DNA of 43,049 bases from Bacillota bacterium (GTDB taxonomy: Bacteria; Bacillota; Bacilli; Alicyclobacillales; SLC66). The notes under the pieces were generated by a model that saw only the letters and a program-made list of their open reading frames with translations, had not been told where the DNA came from and made no database searches. Made by a program: the position numbers and the translations under genes. The DNA lies in assembly GCA_021820975.1 (NCBI GenBank), contig JAKADA010000016.1, positions 1-43,049 on the forward strand, in the 5' to 3' direction. This document shows positions 33,283-41,728 of this stretch, in pieces; within the stretch, counting starts at the first letter, position 1; every line of letters begins with the position of its first letter.

Positions 33283-34233
33283 TCAGCCGTTTGGTAAGAA
33301 ACTGACGAGAGATGGCAGAAGAATCTCGGAACCCATTTTCAGAGCGGCTTGGTATACCGTTTGATCTGTGCTGAATTTGGTGATCACTTGAGCCATGTTC
33401 GCGTCTTCGATCACCCCCTTCTGGTTCGTCAGGTTTGTTGAAAATTGATTTAATTGGTTTTGTAATGCGGTTAATCGTTGCTCTCGAGAACCCAATTCAC
33501 CATTAACGTTGGTAACATTTTGCATGTTATTGGTGAGGTTTTTTAATTGTGTACTTAGATCAGTCACATTACCTTGCTTAAGGTCAGACAAGATACTGTT
33601 GAGATTATTTTGCAAGTTCGTAGGATCTGTCGACGACACATTTAAAGTAGTTGGATTCGTCAGCAATAGACTTGTTGCAGTAACGTTGGTACTGATCGTG
33701 ATGCCGGAAGCGATAGCGTAGGAAATGACCGCAGCTGAAGCCGTACCGTTTTGAATGGAGATCCCAGTGCTACCGTCTGCTTGCGTAAAGGCTGATGCAG
33801 GTGCTTGGTTAGTGTTGGTGCCGTTTAGCAAATAGCGATCTCCTTGCTGACTATTAACAAGTTGTTCAATACCTTGCACGTATTGCTGCGTTGTATTATA
33901 AAGAGCCTTCATAGCTGATGATGATTGATTGGTTGAATTAAGAGCTTCCGTTACATTTTGTTGCACATTTTGAAGTGCACTTGATATCTGCGATAGGACA
34001 CTGCTCGTATTTTGCATCCAAGTGAGTCCAGAAGAGACGGTACTTTGAAAGGATGTATTTTGACTGATAGCATCTTTTAATGACATATCTTGAGAAACGG
34101 CTAAAGGATTGTCCGATGCTTGATTAAGCGTTTTGCCCGTCGATAACTGTTCCTGCAATTGTTGCATTTGGTTATTATTTTGCGTGATATTATACAAAAA
34201 TTGTTGGGTTAACATATTTTGTGTGATTCGCAC
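33283..34233 (-). CDS. flgL: Flagellar hook-associated protein 3
   Basis: Junction protein between hook and filament, 316 residues. It starts MRITQNMLTQQFLYNI from a GTG preceded by AAAGGAGG. Family marks: EQLSTGKTLNQASDNPLA near residue 35, a beta-rich middle, and a C-terminal coiled-coil (LGSREQRLTALQNQLNQF, GVIEDANMAQVITKFSTDQT, VYQAALKMGSEIL). It lies 15 bp after flgK. Confidence 0.96.
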   Translation of the reverse strand: MRITQNMLTQQFLYNITQNNNQMQQLQEQLSTGKTLNQASDNPLAVSQDMSLKDAISQNTSFQSTVSSGLTWMQNTSSVLSQISSALQNVQQNVTEALNSTNQSSSAMKALYNTTQQYVQGIEQLVNSQQGDRYLLNGTNTNQAPASAFTQADGSTGISIQNGTASAAVISYAIASGITISTNVTATSLLLTNPTTLNVSSTDPTNLQNNLNSILSDLKQGNVTDLSTQLKNLTNNMQNVTNVNGELGSREQRLTALQNQLNQFSTNLTNQKGVIEDANMAQVITKFSTDQTVYQAALKMGSEILLPSLVSFLPNG

Positions 34234-34248
34234 TTAGGGAACCTCCTT

Positions 34249-35709
34249 TTATGGAATAATTCCAATCAGAGTTTGTAGCATCGAATTATAGACTGTGATA
34301 AATTTCGCAGCGGCATTATAGACATTTTGATATTCAACCATTTTGGCCGCTTCTCCATTGATATCAACGCCTGAGATTGACTGACGAAGATTGGATGATT
34401 GTGAAGCAAGTGAGTTGGCGGTTTGCAGTTGGGAATTGATTTGTGATGTCTCAATGCCAAGGCTAGATACTGTTTGAGCCAATGATTGATCAAATGTGCC
34501 CGAATATGTATTTGACACTGTAGTGCCTTTAACTAAACTGTTGTAGGAATATGTAAAAGTTTCAGGACTATTTTGAAGGCTCACCATGGCTAATGCATTC
34601 GTATTATCACCCGAAGCTGATGTCGTTCCTGCTGCGATATCACTAGGTGAGAAATTCGTCGTAATGGACAGTTGCGTATGCCCCATGGAATCTGACGAAG
34701 TCTGAAACAATGCAGGTCCAACGACTCCGGACAAGGTAACTCCATGGCTTTGTTGATTATTGACTTGCTGAGCAAGCGTACTTAAAAAGGCGTCATTATT
34801 GGCAAGTATTTTCGACGTATCATCCATGGTTTGTAAGTTTCCAGCAATAGTGCCTGAAGTGATATAGGCTAATGCAGATCCAACGTCAGAAAGAGGCGAT
34901 CCATTGGCAAGCGTTACGCCTGGTGGCTGAAGCGTTGAAGCTGTTGTTCCTGAAACAAGTTGTGCCGTAGCGGATGTCCCAACGATTGAAATATCCACTT
35001 GCGAAGGATTGGATGAATTATTTGTATACGTAATATTAGCCAACTTCGCCATTTCATTAATAATGTTGCCACGTTGATCTAATAGCTGGTTTGGGCTTTG
35101 ACCATTTTTTTCAATGGTAGTTATCTGGCCATTTAATTTAGCGACTTGACTTGCATATTGATTAAGTTGATTGACTTGTCCAATGATGGTGTTGGATGTA
35201 TTGCTTTGCATTTGTTCCAACTGCGTTGTAATCGTCTGAAACGTTTGGCCAACAGTTTGCGCCTGCGATATGACAGCTTGTCTTGCCGCAGTGTTCGATG
35301 GATCGGTACTTAACGTTTGCCATGATGCAAAGAACTGATCCACAGCATTTTGCATACTCATGGAGCTTGGTTCGTTGAGTATCGATTCGATCTGGGTGAG
35401 GTTTTGACTGTGCGTCTGAAACATCTGCAAAGTGCCTTGGTTTGCTCGATCCTGTTCATTGATAAAAGCGTTCGTCTGGCGAGCAACCGATGCCACTTCA
35501 GAACCTTGACCCAGTTGCCCGTTAAGTAATGGCGAGTCGTTAGCAGGAACGCTTGGAAAAGGTGCCTGTTCGCTTATGGACGCTGTCTCTCGTACATAAC
35601 CGGTCGTGTTAGCATTTGCGATGTTGTTTGAAACAACGTCCTCAGCCTGTTGCATCGTGTCAAGCGCACTCATTCCCACGTTAAGCCCAAAAAACGTAGA
35701 AATGTTCAT
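34249..35709 (-). CDS. flgK: Flagellar hook-associated protein 1
   Basis: First hook-filament junction protein, 486 residues. The N-terminal rod-type motif ALDTMQQAEDVVSNNIANAN is followed by TTGYVRE. Then come NAFINEQDRANQ, MSMQNAVDQFFASWQTLSTD and LNGQITTIEKNGQSPNQLLD. The C-terminus GEAAKMVEYQNVYNAAAKFI with TVYNSMLQTLIG is the export and assembly helix. GGGAGG precedes the ATG. It lies 21 bp after flgN. Confidence 0.97.
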   Translation of the reverse strand: MNISTFFGLNVGMSALDTMQQAEDVVSNNIANANTTGYVRETASISEQAPFPSVPANDSPLLNGQLGQGSEVASVARQTNAFINEQDRANQGTLQMFQTHSQNLTQIESILNEPSSMSMQNAVDQFFASWQTLSTDPSNTAARQAVISQAQTVGQTFQTITTQLEQMQSNTSNTIIGQVNQLNQYASQVAKLNGQITTIEKNGQSPNQLLDQRGNIINEMAKLANITYTNNSSNPSQVDISIVGTSATAQLVSGTTASTLQPPGVTLANGSPLSDVGSALAYITSGTIAGNLQTMDDTSKILANNDAFLSTLAQQVNNQQSHGVTLSGVVGPALFQTSSDSMGHTQLSITTNFSPSDIAAGTTSASGDNTNALAMVSLQNSPETFTYSYNSLVKGTTVSNTYSGTFDQSLAQTVSSLGIETSQINSQLQTANSLASQSSNLRQSISGVDINGEAAKMVEYQNVYNAAAKFITVYNSMLQTLIGIIP

Positions 35710-35730
35710 GAAGAAAACCTCCCAAAAAAA

Positions 35731-36045
35731 TCATCCCAAGCGATTAAAAGCGCGTGTGGCGTTCAAACCTTCTAAAAACACATTCGTTACCGCAAGCGCC
35801 TGCGAAGCCAATTGCTGTTGTGCATCTACGCGTGAGATAAGAGCTAAGACACGGTTTTTATCGATCTGTTCTTTCATACATAAAGAAAGCCGTTTAGCGC
35901 ACTGAATCTGCTGAATTACTAAGTTTTCTATTGCCTTTGTGTCATGGTCTACTAAAGCTTGAGTGACGGTCTCTGTGATTTGCTCAAGTTCGGATAAAAT
36001 CAGCTCAGGATCTGGATTTCGAACTATGTTGTCCGCTTCACTCAT
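35731..36045 (-). CDS. flgN: FlgN-like export chaperone for FlgK/FlgL
   Basis: 104 residues, all helical: ELEQITETVTQALVDHDTKA, NLVIQQIQCAKRLSLCMKEQ, IDKNRVLALISRVDAQQQLA. FlgN proteins (YvyG in Bacillus) diverge strongly in sequence; the call uses size, helical heptads and position between flgM and flgK. The ATG at 36045 has AGGTG 6-7 nt upstream; a GTG three codons earlier overlaps that site. Confidence 0.8.
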   Translation of the reverse strand: MSEADNIVRNPDPELILSELEQITETVTQALVDHDTKAIENLVIQQIQCAKRLSLCMKEQIDKNRVLALISRVDAQQQLASQALAVTNVFLEGLNATRAFNRLG

Positions 36046-36060
36046 ATCAATCACCTGTGC

Positions 36061-36291
36061 TTACTTGAGAATATGAGCGCCGAGAATTCTCTGCGCTAGT
36101 GTGCCTGCGTCAACTGTGTAACTTCCGCTAGCGATTTGCTGCCGGATCTTCTCTAATTGTTGTGTGCGAGTCGTAGCATTTGGTTTACTCGATACACGTT
36201 CGGTGTTTGTCTCGTTGCTAGATTCCCGGCTGCCTCCGATCGGTGCGATTGGAGACATGCTCTTAAGCGGATCTATGGATGATGGCTGCAT
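36061..36291 (-). CDS. flgM: Anti-sigma factor FlgM
   Basis: Holds the flagellar sigma factor inactive until the hook is finished and FlgM is exported. 76 residues: a disordered polar N-terminus and the conserved sigma-binding C-terminus RTQQLEKIRQQIASGSYTVD followed by AGTLAQRIL. The start has GTAAGG upstream. It lies 39 bp after a sigma-factor gene, an informative pairing. Confidence 0.9.
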   Translation of the reverse strand: MQPSSIDPLKSMSPIAPIGGSRESSNETNTERVSSKPNATTRTQQLEKIRQQIASGSYTVDAGTLAQRILGAHILK

Positions 36292-36330
36292 CGTCCTTAC
36301 CCCCTTACATACAACTACGGACATCTTTCG

Positions 36331-36894
36331 TCATTTTTTGCGTGCATTTGTCGTTTGTGCAAGATTTATTTTCAAGGAATCAATCGACCGCTTATACATG
36401 CGGGTGACCGTCGACACCGACACATCGAGCGCATAGGCGATTTCGGTAAAGCTGTAACCCTCTGTGTGATAAAGCGCTAGGACGATTTGTTCTTTTTCAG
36501 GGAGTTTTGTAATGAGGGTAGTGACATCCATCCAAAGTTCGGTGTCGACATGTTCTTCGCCGGCAGTGATGTCAAAGGCGTGATCAAGTTCCACGGTATA
36601 AGGTTGGTCGTAAGCTTGCAATTGTGCCTTATAGGTACGTGTAACCTTAACTGGCGAGGAGTCACGAAGAAGATCGCGCATAGCGAATTTAATATGTTGG
36701 CGAAATAAAGTATCAATCGCAGATGTATCGGTTAGTTCAGGCGTGCGCACACAATATTGCCACCAACGCATCTCGGCGGCAGACACTAAATCATCGCTGT
36801 CGATACTGGCGCTTTTGCGAAAACGTATCAGACGATACGCCAATTTTTGTATGTAGCGATGCTGCTCATCCGTGACGACGTGATTATCGAACAA
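36331..36894 (-). CDS. Sigma-70 family RNA polymerase sigma factor (candidate flagellar sigma)
   Basis: About 187 residues. Region 2-like: SIDSDDLVSAAEMRWWQYCV and HIKFAMRDLLRD; a short linker; region 4: LPEKEQIVLALYHTEGYSFT followed by EIAYALDVSVSTVTRMYKRS, a good helix-turn-helix. It is shorter than SigD/FliA (about 250) because region 3 is reduced, so it could be a compact FliA or an alternative sigma. Heading the operon with flgM suggests that FlgM is its partner. The TTG at 36894 has AAGGAG about 10 nt upstream; a TTG at 36915 lies just before that site. Which promoters it reads is unknown. Confidence 0.85.
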   Translation of the reverse strand: MFDNHVVTDEQHRYIQKLAYRLIRFRKSASIDSDDLVSAAEMRWWQYCVRTPELTDTSAIDTLFRQHIKFAMRDLLRDSSPVKVTRTYKAQLQAYDQPYTVELDHAFDITAGEEHVDTELWMDVTTLITKLPEKEQIVLALYHTEGYSFTEIAYALDVSVSTVTRMYKRSIDSLKINLAQTTNARKK

Positions 36895-36984
36895 GGGAAA
36901 TTCTCTCCTTGGCAAACGTGCTCTGTATGTATTGATAGGTATCTTTTACTACTGTAACCATAGCATATTTTAGCTAACACCGTT

Positions 36985-37015
36985 GTTATAAAACTGTGGT
37001 ATAATTTGTCCACAG
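36985..37015. promoter_or_regulatory. Overlapping divergent promoters for the sigma-flgM operon and hpf, with palindrome
   Basis: Minus strand: TGGACA (37007-37012) and TATAAC (36985-36990), spacer 16 bp, for the flagellar operon. Plus strand: extended -10 TGGTATAAT (36997-37005) for hpf. The boxes interleave, so the two promoters cannot be used at once. CTGTGG (36994-36999) and CCACAG (37010-37015) form an inverted repeat with a 10-bp centre over both. Confidence 0.65.
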
Positions 37016-37034
37016 TGAAGGGAGGAGTTCTACG

Positions 37035-37577
37035 ATGAACATTCATGTTCGTGGAGAAAATCACCTAGATGTAACCCCTGCCTTAAAGCAGTACGTGGAA
37101 AAGAAGTTAGGTCGCATCGAACGCTATCTGGACAATCCTGCTGGCACGGATGTGGTGGTGACCATGTCTGTCGTCAAAGATCTTCATACAATTGAAGTGA
37201 TGATCCCTCTTTCGTCGGTGATGCTTCGTGCGGAGGAGCGATCGAATGATATGTATGCATCGATCGATTTGGTCATGGATAAATTAGAAAAACGATTGGA
37301 TAAGTTTAAGCATAAGATTGATCAAAGAGCGCCGCATCGAGCCAAAGATGATGCAAGCAAAATTAGGGATAGCAAGACACATTTAGATGAGGAAGATCTT
37401 CAGCAAGTGGTACGCGTTAAGGAATTTGAGATGAAACCGATGGTTTTAGATGAAGCGATTTTGCAAATGAATTTACTTGGACACGACTTCTTTGTCTTTT
37501 CCAATGCAGAATCTGAACAGGTCAATGTAATCTATAAAAGGCGAGATGGTCAGTACGGCTTGATTCAATCACGGTAA
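37035..37577 (+). CDS. hpf: Long-form ribosome hibernation promoting factor
   Basis: Dimerises 70S ribosomes into inactive 100S particles in stationary phase (YvyD in Bacillus). 180 residues: an N-terminal S30AE domain (MNIHVRGENHLDVTPALKQY, EKKLGRIERYLDN, MYASIDLVMDKLEKRLDKFK), a linker, and a C-terminal dimerisation domain (VRVKEFEMKPMVLDEAILQM, LGHDFFVFSNAESEQVNVIY, RRDGQYGLIQ). GGGAGGAG lies upstream of the start. The promoter overlaps that of the flagellar operon. Confidence 0.97.
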   Translation: MNIHVRGENHLDVTPALKQYVEKKLGRIERYLDNPAGTDVVVTMSVVKDLHTIEVMIPLSSVMLRAEERSNDMYASIDLVMDKLEKRLDKFKHKIDQRAPHRAKDDASKIRDSKTHLDEEDLQQVVRVKEFEMKPMVLDEAILQMNLLGHDFFVFSNAESEQVNVIYKRRDGQYGLIQSR

Positions 37578-37661
37578 TGCTTTGTAAAGTTAGGCAACCC
37601 GGACGAGCGGCGAGAATAGGCTTATAACATAGGCTCTCGCTGTGAGTCTGGGGGGATGCAA

Positions 37662-37922
37662 ATGACAGTCGTATGGTGGATACTGCAGATCGTTTTGTTA
37701 CTTGTGGTATGGAAAGTTGTTCATTTGTTTTTTTGGAATTTGCGTAAGATGTTGGCAAGTGCTTCGTTGCTTTTAACAATGTTTGTGACCGCTGTTATTG
37801 CGATTTTAGGGGTGGTTCTCGCACATTCCGTGCATGGGGATTGGTGGCTTACGATCGCTTTTGGTGTGATGTTGGGACTTGCGAATGGCGAATATGAGTA
37901 TAATCGCAATCTCTCCAATTAG
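37662..37922 (+). CDS. Small two-helix membrane protein of unknown function
   Basis: 86 residues, not recognised. Hydrophobic helices at about residues 3-25 (VVWWILQIVLLLVVWKVV) and 33-55 (LASASLLLTMFVTAVIAILG), then a short third hydrophobic stretch (WWLTIAFGVMLGLA) and a polar tail. A run of six G stands 6 nt before the ATG at 37662; the ATG two codons earlier abuts it. It lies between hpf and secA in the same direction and ends at a terminator. Confidence 0.75.
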   Translation: MTVVWWILQIVLLLVVWKVVHLFFWNLRKMLASASLLLTMFVTAVIAILGVVLAHSVHGDWWLTIAFGVMLGLANGEYEYNRNLSN

Positions 37923-37957
37923 TCTTGGTAACAAGAACAGATATTGCTTTGTACCTT

Positions 37958-37990
37958 GAGGCGGACAATGTTCGCCTCTTTATTGTTTCT
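37958..37990 (+). terminator. Terminator after the small membrane protein gene
   Basis: A 9-bp stem with one G-U pair (37958-37966 with 37970-37978) and a 3-nt loop is followed by TTTATTGTTT. Confidence 0.8.
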
Positions 37991-38011
37991 GTACCGAAAA
38001 AGAGGTAAAAT
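37983..38011 (+). promoter_or_regulatory. Promoter of secA
   Basis: TTGTTT (37983-37988) and TAAAAT (38006-38011) have a 17-bp spacer. The -35 lies in the T-tail of the preceding terminator. Confidence 0.6.
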
Positions 38012-38061
38012 AGCATCTTAGGATGTGCGTTCTCGGCGTTGAATCGAGAGGAGTGACGCCC

Positions 38062-40452
38062 TTGTTAGGGCTTGTTAAAAAGGTTGTCGCGGTCGGAAAC
38101 GAGCGTGAAATCAAGCGTTTACTAAAAGTTGTCGATAAAATCCGATTATTGGAATCCCGTTATGAAGGCTTATCTGACGAGGAATTACGTGGTCAAACGG
38201 GGCTATTCAAAGAACGCCATGAAAAAGGCGAGTCACTTGATGCGATCTTGCCTGAAGCTTTTGCGGTCGTTCGCGAAGCAGCTAAACGCGTGTTGGGTAT
38301 GCGCCATTTTGATGTGCAAATGTTAGGCGGTATGGTGCTTCACCAAGGCCGTGTCGCTGAAATGAAGACTGGTGAAGGTAAGACGCTAGTCGCAACACTT
38401 CCAGCGTACTTGAACGCCATTTCGGGAAAAGGTGTTCATGTCATTACGGTCAATGACTATTTGGCGCGCCGTGATGCGGAATGGATGGGACAAGTTCATC
38501 GCTTTTTAGGGCTGACCGTCGGCCTAAATGTTCACGACATGACGCATGAACAAAAGCAGGAAGCCTATCGTGCTGATGTGACGTACGGTACGAACAATGA
38601 ATTCGGTTTTGATTATCTGCGTGACAACATGGTTATGTCTGTACAAGAGATGGTACAGCGTCCATTAAATTACTCGATCGTTGACGAAGTGGACAGTATC
38701 TTGATCGATGAAGCGCGTACGCCACTCATTATTTCAGGGCCTGCTGAGAAATCGACGGACATGTACTTTATGGCCGACCTTTTTGTTCGCTCGCTGACAG
38801 AAGAAGATTATAAGTTTGATGAAAAAGCGCGCAGCGCAAACCTCACAGATTCAGGCGCACATAAAGCCGAACGGTATTTTCGTGTAGAGAACTTATTTGA
38901 TCCTAGTCACATTACGATTAATCATCACATTACCCAAGCGTTAAAAGCGCATGCTTTGATGCATCGTGACAAAGATTATGTGATCATGGGTGAGGAAGTC
39001 GTGATTGTCGACGAATTCACAGGACGCATGATGCAAGGTCGACGGTATAGCGATGGATTGCACCAGGCCATCGAAGCTAAAGAGGGCGTCAAGGTGCAAA
39101 ATGAATCCAAGACGCTGGCGACGATCACTTTGCAAAATTATTTTCGTATGTACAAAAAGCTGTCCGGTATGACGGGTACGGCAAAAACGGAGCAACAAGA
39201 GCTAGTTGAGATTTATGGTATGGATGTCGTGACGATCCCATCGAACAAACCAAATCAGCGCCATGACTTTTCAGATGTTGTCTACAAGACGACCAAGGGC
39301 AAGTTTGAAGCAGCGGTGCGTGAAATTGAAGAGCGGCATAAAAAAGGTCAGCCTGTTCTTGTGGGTACGACTTCGATTGAAAAGTCGGAATTGATTTCTG
39401 ACATGCTAAAGCGTAAAGGCATCAAACACCAAGTGTTAAATGCCAAACATCATGAACGCGAGGCGGAAATTGTCAGTCATGCGGGTGAATTAAACCAAGT
39501 GACCATTGCAACGAACATGGCCGGCCGTGGTACAGACATTATTCTTAGTGAATCGGTATCCAACCTCGGTGGTCTGCATATCATTGGTACGGAGCGTCAT
39601 GAAAGCCGCCGTATCGATAACCAGCTTCGTGGCCGTGCAGGACGGCAAGGGGATCCAGGCTCATCGCAATTTTATCTTTCGTTGCAAGATGATCTTATGC
39701 GGTTGTTTGGCTCAGAAAATATCATGGGGCTGATGGATAAGCTAGGTATCGAAGAGGATCAACCGATCGAAAATAAAATGGTCACAAAAGCGATTGAACG
39801 GGCGCAAAGTAAAGTGGAAGCGAGTAATTACGATATCCGTAAACATGTGTTGAAGTACGATGATGTGATGAATAAGCAACGTGAAGTGATTTATAAGCAA
39901 CGTTTGCAAATTTTACAGCAAGATCATTTGCGTGACGTTGTGGCAGGTATGGCACACGATCTTGTCGACTTCATGCTGCATACGTATTGCCCTTCGGATC
40001 AGATTCCAGAAGATTGGGATCTACCAGGACTTTTGACGTATGGCGAAAATGTATTTTTAACACCAGGGCGTTTGATGATCGATGAATTACTCCGCTTTGA
40101 ACGAGAAGAATTGCAGCAATTTCTCTATGATCAAGTCACCGTAGAGTACGACAATCGCGAACAGGAGATTGGCGAATTTTTACGTGAGTTAGAGCGCATC
40201 GTTTTATTGCGTACCGTTGACGGTAAGTGGATGGATCATATCGATGCGATGGAGATGCTTCGTCAAGGAATTCATTTACGTGCTTATGGACAGATTGATC
40301 CCTTAACAGCGTATCAGCAAGAGGGATTCCAAATGTTTGAAGAAATGATTCATAATATTCAAGAGGAAGTGGCGACCTACATCTTTAAGTCCCAGGTGAG
40401 TATGCAAGAACAACCGCCCGAGACACCGCTTCCGTTATTCACGTCGAGTTGA
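38062..40452 (+). CDS. secA: Preprotein translocase ATPase SecA
   Basis: Motor that drives proteins through SecYEG. 796 residues from a TTG start (reads [23 protein letters not shown] is 8 nt upstream). Marks: [20 protein letters not shown] with Walker [75 protein letters not shown] and [14 protein letters not shown]; then the helical wing ([19 protein letters not shown]). The C-terminus stops at [11 protein letters not shown]. The usual CxCxSG...CC/CH zinc-binding tail is absent, which is uncommon for a housekeeping SecA of bacilli. secA-prfB order is as in Bacillus. Confidence 0.97.
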   Translation: MLGLVKKVVAVGNEREIKRLLKVVDKIRLLESRYEGLSDEELRGQTGLFKERHEKGESLDAILPEAFAVVREAAKRVLGMRHFDVQMLGGMVLHQGRVAEMKTGEGKTLVATLPAYLNAISGKGVHVITVNDYLARRDAEWMGQVHRFLGLTVGLNVHDMTHEQKQEAYRADVTYGTNNEFGFDYLRDNMVMSVQEMVQRPLNYSIVDEVDSILIDEARTPLIISGPAEKSTDMYFMADLFVRSLTEEDYKFDEKARSANLTDSGAHKAERYFRVENLFDPSHITINHHITQALKAHALMHRDKDYVIMGEEVVIVDEFTGRMMQGRRYSDGLHQAIEAKEGVKVQNESKTLATITLQNYFRMYKKLSGMTGTAKTEQQELVEIYGMDVVTIPSNKPNQRHDFSDVVYKTTKGKFEAAVREIEERHKKGQPVLVGTTSIEKSELISDMLKRKGIKHQVLNAKHHEREAEIVSHAGELNQVTIATNMAGRGTDIILSESVSNLGGLHIIGTERHESRRIDNQLRGRAGRQGDPGSSQFYLSLQDDLMRLFGSENIMGLMDKLGIEEDQPIENKMVTKAIERAQSKVEASNYDIRKHVLKYDDVMNKQREVIYKQRLQILQQDHLRDVVAGMAHDLVDFMLHTYCPSDQIPEDWDLPGLLTYGENVFLTPGRLMIDELLRFEREELQQFLYDQVTVEYDNREQEIGEFLRELERIVLLRTVDGKWMDHIDAMEMLRQGIHLRAYGQIDPLTAYQQEGFQMFEEMIHNIQEEVATYIFKSQVSMQEQPPETPLPLFTSS

Positions 40453-40475
40453 GATTGACGCGATAGAGATAGAAG

Positions 40476-40506
40476 CCGGGTCGGCTGTGTGCCGCCCCGG
40501 TTTTTT
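40476..40506 (+). terminator. Terminator of secA
   Basis: CCGGG (40476-40480) pairs with CCCGG (40496-40500), with an inner GGC/GCC pairing, followed by six T. It lies about 30 bp before prfB. Confidence 0.88.
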
Positions 40507-40533
40507 GGTGATATATAAAGGAGGAAATAGAAA

Positions 40534-41671
40534 GTGGCAGAGACGTACGGCGAATTGAGACAGGTATTGCAAAGTATGGACCAGCGTTTGGCGGATATCG
40601 GGAGGTCTCTTTGACATTGCGGCGAAAAGTGCACGCATTGCTGAATTAGAAGGCCAAATGGCGATGCCGACGTTTTGGGATGTGCCTGACCTAGCTGCTA
40701 AAGTGATGGCTGAGGTTAATGGGCTAAAAGGGCTTGCTGAGCGTTATTCATCACTTTCGATGCGCCTTGATGATGCGAGTGTCGCGTTAACCTTGGCGCA
40801 AGAAGAGGGCGATGATGATTTATTCGCGGAAGCGAATAACGCAGCTGATGGCCTTTTGCAGGAGATCGAAAATTTCGAATTAGAACTTTTGCTTAATAGT
40901 CCTTATGACAAAAATAATGCGATCGTGGAACTACATCCTGGCGCAGGCGGTACTGAATCGCAGGATTGGACGATGATCTTGCACCGGATGTATATGCGCT
41001 GGGCTGAGCGGCGCGGGTTCAAAGTGGAGACACTCGATTATCAAGCGGGTGATGAAGCTGGCATCAAAAGTGTGACGATGATGGTCAAAGGATACAATGC
41101 GTATGGCTATATGAAAGCGGAAAAAGGCGTGCATCGCCTCGTTCGTATTTCACCTTTTGACAGTTCGGGTCGGAGGCACACATCCTTTGCGTCGGTTGAT
41201 GTTGTTCCAGAGATTGATGAAGATATTGAAGTGGATATTCGCACAGAAGATCTTAAAGTGGATACTTATCGGTCAACAGGAGCTGGTGGGCAGCACATTA
41301 ATACAACCGATTCGGCTGTTCGCATCACGCACCTACCTACGGGTATCGTTGTGACATGTCAAAGCGAGCGTTCGCAAATCCAAAACCGAGCGGTTGCGAT
41401 GAAGATCCTAGCCGCACGACTTTATGAAAAAAAGCGAGAAGAGCAAGAGGCACATCTTGCGGAACTTCGTGGTGAGCAAAAGGATATCGGATGGGGTAGC
41501 CAGATTCGTTCGTATGTATTTCATCCGTATAGCATGGTGAAGGATCATCGTACGGGCTATGAATCTGGCAATGTGCAAGCGGTGACAGATGGTGACCTTG
41601 ATGGGTTTGTCGATGCTTACTTACGATGGCAACTCGGTAAAAAGACGAAATTGATGGATGATGATCAATAA
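40534..41671 (+). CDS. prfB: Peptide chain release factor 2, with programmed +1 frameshift
   Basis: Releases peptides at UGA/UAA. Translation starts at GTG 40534 (AAGGAGG upstream), reaches an in-frame TGA at 40612-40614 after 26 codons, and must shift +1 to read on from GAC at 40613. The product is about 378 residues. Marks: [13 protein letters not shown], the RF2 anticodon-mimic region [18 protein letters not shown] with SPF, and the catalytic loop [18 protein letters not shown] with GGQ. Reading only from an ATG at 40658 would lose the N-terminus. Expression is autoregulated: high RF2 favours termination at the internal UGA. Confidence 0.97.
40600..40615 (+). other. RF2 programmed +1 frameshift site
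   Basis: GGGAGG (40600-40605), a 3-nt spacer, then CTT TGA C. This is the classical RF2 arrangement: the Shine-Dalgarno-like element pushes the ribosome forward while CTT slips on the following T. The in-frame stop is TGA, the codon read by RF2 itself. Confidence 0.96.
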
Positions 41672-41728
41672 GTCTGTGAGTAAATAGAGTTTTTTAGGGA
41701 GGGTTCAACGATCGAAGAGGAACAGCTA

